Position numbers and translations under genes: made by a program
Assembly (NCBI GenBank): GCA_003158475.1
Contig: PMJR01000049.1
Coordinates: forward strand, 14,078 to 47,726
Origin: Ignavibacteriota bacterium
Lineage (GTDB): Bacteria; Bacteroidota; Ignavibacteria; UBA10030; UBA6906
DNA: 33,649 bases
Direction: 5' to 3'
In this document: piece after piece, positions 25,852 to 32,643 of the stretch
Layout: every line of letters starts with the position of its first letter
Numbering within the stretch: the first letter of the stretch is position 1
The notes under the pieces: model-generated
What the model was told of the DNA's origin: nothing
Databases searched by the model: none
Seen by the model: only the letters and a program-made list of their open reading frames with translations

Positions 25852-26901
25852 ATGGAAACCAATATGAAGCGGTCAATGGTATGCCTGGTTTTCCTCATCG
25901 GCATCCTTTCAGTGACTGCTCTTGCCGGCAATAAGTCGCGGACGGGAACCGCAGGAGCAGGCGAGCTCTTGATTCCCGTCGGGGCACGCGGGGTGGCGAT
26001 GGAAGGCGCTGACCTGTCGTTCCTGAGCGGGGTCGAAGCGATCTACTATAATCCTGCGGGGCTGGGACGTATCGAACACGGAGTCGAGGCGCAGGTCTCC
26101 CATATGAACTACTTTGCCGATATCGGCGTCGATTACGGCGGCATTGGGGTGCAAGCCGGGGATTTCGGCGTGCTGGGCTTTACGATCAAATCCCTTTCTT
26201 TTGGGGATATCCCCGTTACGACCAATCAGTTCCCGGACGGGACCGGGCAGGTGTACAGCCCGACATACCTGACGATGGGCCTGACGTATGCGAAGCTCCT
26301 GACGGACCGGATTTCGGTCGGTGCGACCGCGAATTTGGTCTCAGAGAAAATCATGAGCACATCTGCCAGCGGCTTGGCGTTCAACGTCGGCGTTCAGTAC
26401 AGCAACCTGGCAACGCCGGGCTTGAATCTGGCGGTCGTCGTGAAGAACGTCGGTCCGCAGATGCAGTTCGACGGCTCGAACCTCCTGTACGCGTCCACCG
26501 CGGCAGCAGGCGGTCAGGCAGGCCAGTTACTCTCGACTCCCACGGCAGGCTTCGAGCTCCCCTCCTCGATCGAGATCGGGGTGGGATATCAGAAGAAGTT
26601 CGATGATAAGAACAGCGCTCTCCTCGGCGGCACGTTCCGGAACAACAATGCCTCCGACGATGAGTACTCCCTGGCAGGCGAGTACAATTATGACAATACC
26701 TTCTTCGTCCGGGGTGGGTACATCTTCGCGCCGCAGGTGGACAAAGATCCGACCGGTGCGAGGGAGTATCTGTACGACTTTTCAGTCGGTGCGGGCGTAG
26801 GGTATCCGGTGGGGGGCATCGATCTGAGGTTTGATTACGGGTATCGTCATATGAAGTTTTTCGGTGGCAACAATGTCATGACCCTGCGGCTGGGTTTCTG
26901 A
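25852..26901 (+). CDS. PorV/PorQ-family outer-membrane beta-barrel protein
   Basis: From ATG 25852 the protein is 349 residues with a signal peptide (MKRSMVCLVFLIGILSVTALA). The mature start GTAGAGELLIPVGARGVAM and the YYNPAGLGR motif are the signature of the PorV/PorQ (FadL-like) family. The rest alternates in short amphipathic strands and ends FGGNNVMTLRLGF with a terminal Phe, as for outer-membrane barrels. PorV is the T9SS shuttle that binds cargo C-terminal signals. This copy sits 89 nt after such a cargo gene, so a dedicated partner role is plausible but inferred. AAAGGAGAG at 25838-25846 fixes the start; an upstream in-frame opening at 25759 lacks a signal peptide at its N terminus. 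Confidence 0.88.
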   Translation: METNMKRSMVCLVFLIGILSVTALAGNKSRTGTAGAGELLIPVGARGVAMEGADLSFLSGVEAIYYNPAGLGRIEHGVEAQVSHMNYFADIGVDYGGIGVQAGDFGVLGFTIKSLSFGDIPVTTNQFPDGTGQVYSPTYLTMGLTYAKLLTDRISVGATANLVSEKIMSTSASGLAFNVGVQYSNLATPGLNLAVVVKNVGPQMQFDGSNLLYASTAAAGGQAGQLLSTPTAGFELPSSIEIGVGYQKKFDDKNSALLGGTFRNNNASDDEYSLAGEYNYDNTFFVRGGYIFAPQVDKDPTGAREYLYDFSVGAGVGYPVGGIDLRFDYGYRHMKFFGGNNVMTLRLGF

Positions 26902-26933
26902 ACCGGCGCAGCGTTTTTTTGTCCCAAGACGGC

Positions 26934-26969
26934 AGGAGGGCTGGCATGTGCATGCCAGCCCTCCTTTTT
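26934..26969 (+). terminator. Strong rho-independent terminator after the PorV-like gene
   Basis: A perfect 14-bp stem (26934-26947 with 26952-26965) with a GTGC loop is followed by a run of five T residues ending at 26969. It lies 32 nt after the PorV-like stop codon and closes the receptor-cargo-PorV unit. Confidence 0.9.
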
Positions 26970-27001
26970 GCAGTAACGGTATTCAACACGCGAGACGCGA
27001 T

Positions 27002-29374
27002 ATGACATGTTTCTTCCTCCCGCCGCGGCGTTCCGCCGTCGCGCTTTTCAGTCTCCTTCTGCTTTCGTTCTGCCTGGGACGTACGCAGGGGCGTTCGTAT
27101 TTTCCGGAGCAGGGTTCCGGGGCCCTCCAGCAGCGGGCGCTCGAAGCCCGGCACCCGTGGGTGGCAATGATGGTCAGCCTCGAGCCCGGGATGGAGGATT
27201 TTCCCGGGATTGCCTGGCTGCGCCTGGCCACAGGCGCGAGCGTCATCAACCTCTACGCAACCAACGGTGAGGGGACGCCGAGCGACTACAGCGGCGAGAC
27301 GCCGGGCGACGTCGCCGGGCGCAGGAAGATGGAGGCGGTGCGCAGCACACTGATCCTGGATGGGGAGGCGTATTTTCTGGATCTGCGCGACCCCGGCTTT
27401 CTCAAGGACCGGAAGGCGTTGGAAGAGGCATGGATTCCGGATTCCGCGGTTTCGCGAATGGTCGCGGCCATCCGAACGAACAGGCCGGATGTGATCATCC
27501 TGGCGCGGGATCAGCGGGCCGATAGCGCGGTGAGCCTCCGGCAGACCGTTTTGCAGGGCCTCCTTCAACGGGCAATCCGGGAGGCGCGCTCCGCGGGACA
27601 ACACCATGGCCCCCTGAGCCCGTTGGCCGACCGCGCATGGAGCGTCAAGCGGCTCTTCGTGGACCTGGGACGGCCGAAGCAACCGACGGCGGCCGCTGTG
27701 GGGAGGCGCCATCCTGTGTGGAACAAATCGTACGCGGCAATCGGCCTTGAGGCCGCGGCGCCGTATGCCTCTCTTTCTGGGCACATTGCGTCGTACTGGC
27801 GCAGCGGTAACGGGCGGAGCTACACGCCGATTTCACTCGACGCCGGCGCGCAGAGGAGTTCGTTCGAAGGCGGACTTCTCCTCTTCGATGAACACCTCCG
27901 GGCGGTCGAGAGGGGCGTTGCGTCCGTGGTTTCCCTGGTGGGTCAGGGGAAGGAGACCGAAGCGCTGAAACCGCTTCTGGATGTACTCGAGAAGGTGGAC
28001 TACACGGTCACCCGGGAATTTGCAACTCTGACAGACATCGACCGCCGGGCGATCACGCTGTGGAAGAACAGGCTGGAGAACCTCCGCTGCACGCTCTTGA
28101 ACGTGAATGTCACGTTCGAGATGAGCGACAGTCTGCTCACCGAACGGCAGCTCTTCTTCCTCCGATTCAAAAAGTTCAGTGCGGATCTCGTCGGCGGCCA
28201 AACGCAAATCCTCTTCCCCGGCATCGGCCAGGGGGACTGGATCGTGACGGAGGGGAAGGCCAATTCCCAGGTCTTCCCGTTTGCCGCCCCGAAGGAATTC
28301 CAGATGCTGACCCCCCAGAAAATGCGATACACGCGGCCGGTAATCCAGTATGGGCTTGCCCTTCCCGTCATCACCGAGAACCTCTCGTTTATCATATTTC
28401 ACAGGGATACGGTACGCGAAAGAAGTTTTGTGTATCGGAAGGAGGTTCCGCTGGGGATCGGCCCGCGGGGGACAGCGGAGCTCCTCACGCCGGTTGTGCG
28501 ATTGACCCCCGGGGAACGCGTCGTCTACGGCGTGTGGAACTTCATGCGCGATCCCCTGAAAGGGGAGGCCTCTGTCCAGGATTCACTGGCGTCCGGCGGA
28601 CCTCAATCCTTTTTCGTCCGCCAGAAGGATGAGGTGGACACGGATACGCTCACGCTTGACTGGAAAAGAGAAGTCCCCAGCGGGGACTATGTGATGGACT
28701 TCCGGGTGTGGGACAGGCCGCGCGCCCGGCAGCTTATTGCACGGAAGTTCGACGCGGCAGCCGATACCGCTCACCGTGTCGGACTCATCACCGCGCTGCA
28801 GGGAAGTCCTGTCGCGGAAGCCCTCAGACGGCTTCATGTCCCCACAGTCGCCCTGGATTCCGGAGCAGTTCATGCCCTGGGCCTTGGCGAGCTGGGCACG
28901 ATCATCATCGACCGGGATGCTCTCGCGCTGCGGCACGATTGCTCTTCGTGGATCCCGGCGATCGGTTCCTGGGTCAGGTCGGGGGGGCATCTGATTGTCC
29001 TCCCCCAGTATGAAGCAGCGGGACAGGGTGAGGCCTTTGCCGAAGGAATTTCATTTGCGGGCCGGCCGCACATGGAAAGCACGGAACCGGTCGAGACCGA
29101 CCCCTCGAGCCCGATGCTCACGATCCCGAACCGGATCAGCGCGGTTGATTGGCAAGGGTGGGTGGTGTCGCGCGCGATGGGGTCCGTTCAAATCAAGAAC
29201 GGAACAGGACTTCACGTTGCGGTCCGTTCCCCTGGCACGGGCGCCGCGCTCCTGGTGAATGCACCGCAAGGGAAGGGGAACGTGACGTTCGTTGCCCTCG
29301 ATCTCTGGTCGCAGCTTCTGAACGTCCACCCGGGGTCCTACCGCCTGCTTGCGAACCTTGTGAATCCGCTGTAG
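27002..29374 (+). CDS. Exported PIG-L/LmbE-like protein with degenerate zinc site (predicted pseudoenzyme)
   Basis: The 790-residue product from ATG 27002 has an N-terminal signal peptide (SAVALFSLLLLSFCLG). About residues 38-300 follow the layout of the long PIG-L family deacetylases: GIAWLRLATGASVINLYATNGEG, then GRRKMEAVRSTLILDGEAYFL, RDPGF and RPDVIIL. Where active members have AHPDDE this protein has SLEPGME (residues 59-65). The downstream region that normally carries the third zinc-binding histidine (residues 170-180) has none. The metal site therefore seems lost. From about residue 590 (VGLITALQGSPVAEALRRL) a class I amidotransferase-like domain follows, as in other long PIG-L proteins. 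The earlier ATG 26948 lies inside the preceding terminator and gives no signal peptide at its very start. No clear ribosome binding site is visible. Confidence 0.8.
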   Translation: MTCFFLPPRRSAVALFSLLLLSFCLGRTQGRSYFPEQGSGALQQRALEARHPWVAMMVSLEPGMEDFPGIAWLRLATGASVINLYATNGEGTPSDYSGETPGDVAGRRKMEAVRSTLILDGEAYFLDLRDPGFLKDRKALEEAWIPDSAVSRMVAAIRTNRPDVIILARDQRADSAVSLRQTVLQGLLQRAIREARSAGQHHGPLSPLADRAWSVKRLFVDLGRPKQPTAAAVGRRHPVWNKSYAAIGLEAAAPYASLSGHIASYWRSGNGRSYTPISLDAGAQRSSFEGGLLLFDEHLRAVERGVASVVSLVGQGKETEALKPLLDVLEKVDYTVTREFATLTDIDRRAITLWKNRLENLRCTLLNVNVTFEMSDSLLTERQLFFLRFKKFSADLVGGQTQILFPGIGQGDWIVTEGKANSQVFPFAAPKEFQMLTPQKMRYTRPVIQYGLALPVITENLSFIIFHRDTVRERSFVYRKEVPLGIGPRGTAELLTPVVRLTPGERVVYGVWNFMRDPLKGEASVQDSLASGGPQSFFVRQKDEVDTDTLTLDWKREVPSGDYVMDFRVWDRPRARQLIARKFDAAADTAHRVGLITALQGSPVAEALRRLHVPTVALDSGAVHALGLGELGTIIIDRDALALRHDCSSWIPAIGSWVRSGGHLIVLPQYEAAGQGEAFAEGISFAGRPHMESTEPVETDPSSPMLTIPNRISAVDWQGWVVSRAMGSVQIKNGTGLHVAVRSPGTGAALLVNAPQGKGNVTFVALDLWSQLLNVHPGSYRLLANLVNPL

Positions 29375-29378
29375 AGTA

Positions 29379-29407
29379 CAAAGGCTCCGGAACCCGGAGG
29401 ACCTTTG
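29379..29407. other. Stem-loop between convergent genes
   Basis: CAAAGGCTCCGG at 29379-29390 pairs with CCGGAG (29394-29399) and CCTTTG (29402-29407), with a 2-nt bulge and a 3-nt loop. It sits in the 63-nt space between two convergent genes, where a bidirectional terminator would be expected, but neither strand has a T tract. Confidence 0.45.
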
Positions 29408-29437
29408 GCGGGATGTCTCATGAGGGCCTGACGGGTG

Positions 29438-30667
29438 TCACGGTGTATGGGGGAACGCGATTTGTTCGGAGTACAGCTTGCGCGTGTTCGCATCATAGCG
29501 CCGTACGTAGAGGTCGAATGACCCGCTCCTGCCGTCGATCCACGCAACAGCGAACTCTCCCCGATGATTCATGCCGAGTGCCGGGAATTCCTGGATGGTC
29601 GGTTCGGGGGATTCGTTCACCTTGAAATTGACGTCCCGGGGAGACCCGTCGGCACTGTACCGCTGTCCGTAGATATCCCCGATCTGGTTCATGGCGTTGT
29701 TGCGGTAGTCCTCCCATACGATCACGTACGAGCCGTCCCCAGATCCCTTGATCCGCGGCAGGCGCTGCCACCGGGCGGCTGTATCGTCATTGACAATGCG
29801 GTTTGGGCCTTCGGGAACAGTTGCCGCCGAGCACCTCTGCTGGAAAATGTTGGATTCTCCCGTCCTATAGTCCTTCCACACAACGACGACATTGTTTGAC
29901 TGAACCAGGACATCGGGATTTGATTCATAGGCGTTTCCCTTTGCCGAATCGACGGGCACGATCGGGCCCCATGGACCCGCCCAAAACCCGCTCCTGGACA
30001 TAACATGAAACGTCCCCACGATCCCCTCCTGCCAGGCGAATGCAATGCGTCCGGTGCTGGAGCACGCGACGGCGGGATACCTGGCGCCGGGGGAACCGTG
30101 GGAAACCAGCCGGATGGGTCCGTCGGCGCGTGCATTGTCGGCAAAGAACTGAGCGTAGATGTGCGTGCCTTCCGAACCAATGCCCTGCCATACGGCCACG
30201 AACTTCTGCTTCCACTGGGCGATTCTCGGGGCAAATCCGTTCGTTCCCGAGGAGTCCAGGATCGACTTCGGCCTCGCCTTCACGACACCTTCTCGCGTAA
30301 CCTGGGAGAGGACGACATCGGTTCGATCCCCCGGTGATTGTTCCCACACCGCCGTGATCGTCCCATCCTCGCCGATACTGAGATCAGCCTTCTGTCCATA
30401 GCCTGGAAGATTGGCGTTCAGGCAAAGAGGCTTCCAGGCCATCGTGTTTGTGGAATCGTAGACGACAAGAAAGAGACGCCCCCCCCTCCTCGGTGCGGTC
30501 CAGCCAAGCAGAGCGAGTGATCCATCATTTGCCACACCGACACTGCATCCAACGAACTCCTCCTGCTCTGCCCGGGCGGAATCATCCTTCCCGGGGTTCT
30601 TTGCAAAGAGACAGAAGAGGATCGCCAGGGCAACGATCGCAGTCGGACTAGTGCTATACAGCCTCAC
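29438..30667 (-). CDS. Secreted or membrane-anchored beta-propeller-like protein of unknown function
   Basis: This is the only credible minus-strand gene. From GTG at 30667 (SD GAGGGG 6 nt upstream on the minus strand) the 409-residue product starts with a hydrophobic segment (SPTAIVALAILFCLFA), a signal peptide or anchor. The rest consists of irregular repeats of about 50 residues with a recurring strand of the type VxVWxDxRxG: FVAVWQGIGSEG, NNVVVVWKDYRTGESNI, YVIVWEDYRNNAMN, FAVAWIDGRSGSFD. That is typical of multi-bladed propellers in exported Bacteroidota-group proteins. No catalytic motif and no T9SS tail are seen. A TTG at 30721 would lengthen it by 18 residues but lacks a good ribosome binding site. 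It is divergent from the NHL-repeat gene. Confidence 0.8.
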   Translation of the reverse strand: MRLYSTSPTAIVALAILFCLFAKNPGKDDSARAEQEEFVGCSVGVANDGSLALLGWTAPRRGGRLFLVVYDSTNTMAWKPLCLNANLPGYGQKADLSIGEDGTITAVWEQSPGDRTDVVLSQVTREGVVKARPKSILDSSGTNGFAPRIAQWKQKFVAVWQGIGSEGTHIYAQFFADNARADGPIRLVSHGSPGARYPAVACSSTGRIAFAWQEGIVGTFHVMSRSGFWAGPWGPIVPVDSAKGNAYESNPDVLVQSNNVVVVWKDYRTGESNIFQQRCSAATVPEGPNRIVNDDTAARWQRLPRIKGSGDGSYVIVWEDYRNNAMNQIGDIYGQRYSADGSPRDVNFKVNESPEPTIQEFPALGMNHRGEFAVAWIDGRSGSFDLYVRRYDANTRKLYSEQIAFPHTP

Positions 30668-30801
30668 GAAGAACCCCTCATAATATTCATTGAATGTATC
30701 TGCCCCGGGCGGGAAAAGCAAACGCTGAATCTGCGCCCCGCGGGGCGGCTCATCGCCTCTGGCATTTGAATCCGGTCGTTCGTATGTTATTGTATAACCT
30801 C

Positions 30802-31686
30802 ATGACGGCCTTTCCCTTGCTCCGCACGACGTTCGTTGGGCTTTTTCTTCTCCTTGCCTCTCTTTCCCCGCGATATGCGTGGTCCCAGACGCTCCGGGTC
30901 CAGGGGACACAGATCGAGGTTGACCTGTACGGGAATATCTACCTCCTGGACAGCGATCGAAACACCCTTCGCCTCTTCGACAAGGCTGGCGTAGTGAACA
31001 GGGAGGTGGGAGGACCGGGATGGTTGGACGGGCAATTCGACCGCCCATCGGCGGTCTGGGCCAGGAACGGCATCGATGTGTTCGTTGCTGACTACGGAAA
31101 CCATCGCATCGAACGATTCGACCGCTCGCTCAACTTTGTTTCGTCATTTTCCACACGCGAAGCCAACAACCCGGAGGAACGATTCGGTTACCCGTCAGGC
31201 GTCGCACTCTCACGGCTCGGCGAGCTGTTCATCTGCGACACGGAAAACGGAAGGATCGTGAAGGTAGACAGGTTCAGCACGGTCGAACGGACGTTTGGCG
31301 GATTCGGCGGGGGAAAAGGGCGCCTCGCGGCTCCGCGGAGCCTGGAGCTCGGCCCGAAGGACGCGATTTACGTCCTCGATGCCGAGCGCATTGCGGTCTT
31401 TGACGCCTTTGGGAACTACTTGCGGGACCTCGTGCCGGGATTGTTCACCCACCCGACGGGTCTCTTCGCGCAGGATGACGTGATCGTTGTCCTGGATGCC
31501 GGTACGCTCTTCTTTTTCGACGCGAACGAACGCCCCGAAGGGACGTTCGCTCTCCAGTCGATCCTCCCCACGGGGACGGATTGTCGCTCCTTCGCGTTGA
31601 GCGGGGACACGCTCTATTGTCTCACGTCTGGGGGAATTTTCACGGTCGCGGACCCCCGGCCGAAAAGGGGGGGGGACAACCGCTGA
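30802..31686 (+). CDS. Exported NHL-repeat beta-propeller protein
   Basis: From ATG 30802 the product is 294 residues with a signal peptide (LLRTTFVGLFLLLASLSPRYAWSQ). It then has successive NHL-type blades: IEVDLYGNIYLLDSDRNTLR, GIDVFVADYGNHRIERFD, SGVALSRLGELFICDTENGR and LGPKDAIYVLDAERIAVFD. NHL propellers mediate binding and are often periplasmic or surface scaffolds; the partner is unknown. ATG 30784 is an alternative start 6 codons upstream; neither has a clear ribosome binding site. Only 134 nt separate it from the divergent propeller gene, which suggests a shared control region. Confidence 0.82.
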   Translation: MTAFPLLRTTFVGLFLLLASLSPRYAWSQTLRVQGTQIEVDLYGNIYLLDSDRNTLRLFDKAGVVNREVGGPGWLDGQFDRPSAVWARNGIDVFVADYGNHRIERFDRSLNFVSSFSTREANNPEERFGYPSGVALSRLGELFICDTENGRIVKVDRFSTVERTFGGFGGGKGRLAAPRSLELGPKDAIYVLDAERIAVFDAFGNYLRDLVPGLFTHPTGLFAQDDVIVVLDAGTLFFFDANERPEGTFALQSILPTGTDCRSFALSGDTLYCLTSGGIFTVADPRPKRGGDNR

Positions 31687-31761
31687 TTCTGCTCCCCAAA
31701 AATCGGTCAGAAATCACGGTCTCAGTAGTGTATTAAACTTGGGATAGGAGGAATCAAAATC

Positions 31762-32205
31762 ATGGCGAAGAGTCTGAACAAGGTGATGCTTATCGGGAAC
31801 CTGGGGAAAGACCCCGAACTCCGATTCACGTCGAGCGGTGTGCCTGTCGCGACCTTTACGATGGCAACGAACGAATCCTGGAAGGACCAGGAAGGAAACC
31901 TGCAGGAGCGGACGGAGTGGCATAACATCGTGGCCTGGCGAAAGCTTGCCGAGATATGCGGGGAGTGGCTGAAGAAGGGGAAGAAGGTCTATATTGAGGG
32001 ACGAATACAGACGCGGAGTTACGACGACAAGAACACGGGCGCGAAAAAATACATGACCGAGATAGTCGCAGACAGCATGATCATGCTTGACGGCAAGAGT
32101 GCCGGCGCCCCCCAGGAGAGCTCCGGTGCCTCCCAGGAAAGCTCCGGCGCCGCTTCTGCACCGGAACCTGCTGCCGGAGCTTCCAACGATGATCTTCCGT
32201 TCTAG
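31762..32205 (+). CDS. ssb: Single-stranded DNA-binding protein
   Basis: SSB coats single-stranded DNA in replication and repair. The 147-residue protein has an OB fold at about residues 4-110 ([49 protein letters not shown]). A flexible linker contains a near-duplicated [15 protein letters not shown] segment, and the acidic tip DDLPF recruits partner proteins. AGGAGG about 8 nt before ATG 31762 is the ribosome binding site. Its stop codon coincides with the start of homology to gamma-glutamyltransferase in another frame. Confidence 0.96.
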   Translation: MAKSLNKVMLIGNLGKDPELRFTSSGVPVATFTMATNESWKDQEGNLQERTEWHNIVAWRKLAEICGEWLKKGKKVYIEGRIQTRSYDDKNTGAKKYMTEIVADSMIMLDGKSAGAPQESSGASQESSGAASAPEPAAGASNDDLPF

Positions 32206-32482
32206 GGTTGCGCAGATCATTGCCAATGTGATCGACTTCGGGATGACAGTCCAGGAGGCGTTCGATGCACCCCGCGTCCATCATCAGTGGATCCCTGATA
32301 CGCTCTTGTATGAAAAGCGGGCCCTGGCAACCGATGTGGTGAGGAACCTCGGGAGCATGGGGTACGTTCTCCAGGAGGTCGAGGTTACCGCAGCGGCAGA
32401 GGCCCTCATGATCGACCCGGGCGAGGGGTGGCTGCTGGGTGGAGCGGATCCGAGGGAAGAAGGATATGCAATCGGATACTGA
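32189..32482 (+). pseudogene. 3' remnant of a gamma-glutamyltransferase gene
   Basis: In the +2 frame relative to ssb, an open stretch encodes VAQIIANVIDFGMTVQEAFD, then APRVHHQWIPD and GGADPREEGYAIGY before a stop. These match the end of the small subunit of gamma-glutamyltransferases, which normally read NVIDFGM...APRxHHQW...GxSDPR. The catalytic threonine, the PGG motif and about 450 residues of the enzyme are missing. The homology begins at about 32206, immediately after the ssb stop. ATG 32189 could start a 97-residue product, but it could not be active. It is either a deletion remnant or an assembly join. Confidence 0.75.
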
Positions 32483-32514
32483 TATCCACAAAGTTGTCCA
32501 CATAGCTATCCACA
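32482..32514 (+). promoter_or_regulatory. Three DnaA-box-like 9-mers in 12-bp register
   Basis: ATATCCACA (32482-32490), TTGTCCACA (32494-32502) and CTATCCACA (32506-32514) each differ by one base from the DnaA box TTATCCACA. All point the same way with 3-nt spacers, so their period is 12 bp. An A+T-rich stretch of about 110 nt follows (32515-32625), in strong contrast to the G+C-rich surroundings. That is the layout of a replication origin or a DnaA-controlled promoter. Confidence 0.65.
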
Positions 32515-32643
32515 GCTCCTTGTTTATAAATCGAGGCATGAGCTATTTGATGTAAGTTTATGTAAAATAAGCAGTTGTATTGAAACGATCTACTCATTCC
32601 GGCCTGTTGTTGAATTCTTAATCACATTCCCCCGGGGTTTGGC
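32515..32643 (+). other. A+T-rich stretch upstream of carA
   Basis: No gene is visible. The segment is markedly A+T-rich (TTTATAAATC, TTTATGTAAAATAAG) with a repeated ATGTAA element around 32550-32566. It could be a DNA unwinding element linked to the DnaA boxes, or the carA promoter region. A -10-like TAAAAT lies at 32563-32568, but no well-spaced -35 was found. Confidence 0.4.

Noticed and set aside
26948-27001. Upstream start for the PIG-L-like protein
   Set aside because: It begins inside the loop and stem of the strong terminator; ATG 27002 gives a signal peptide close to the N terminus.
32482-32643. Firm call of chromosomal oriC
   Set aside because: Only three imperfect boxes are seen, dnaA is not in the window, and the ribosomal operon would face the fork; kept as a candidate DnaA-binding region only.
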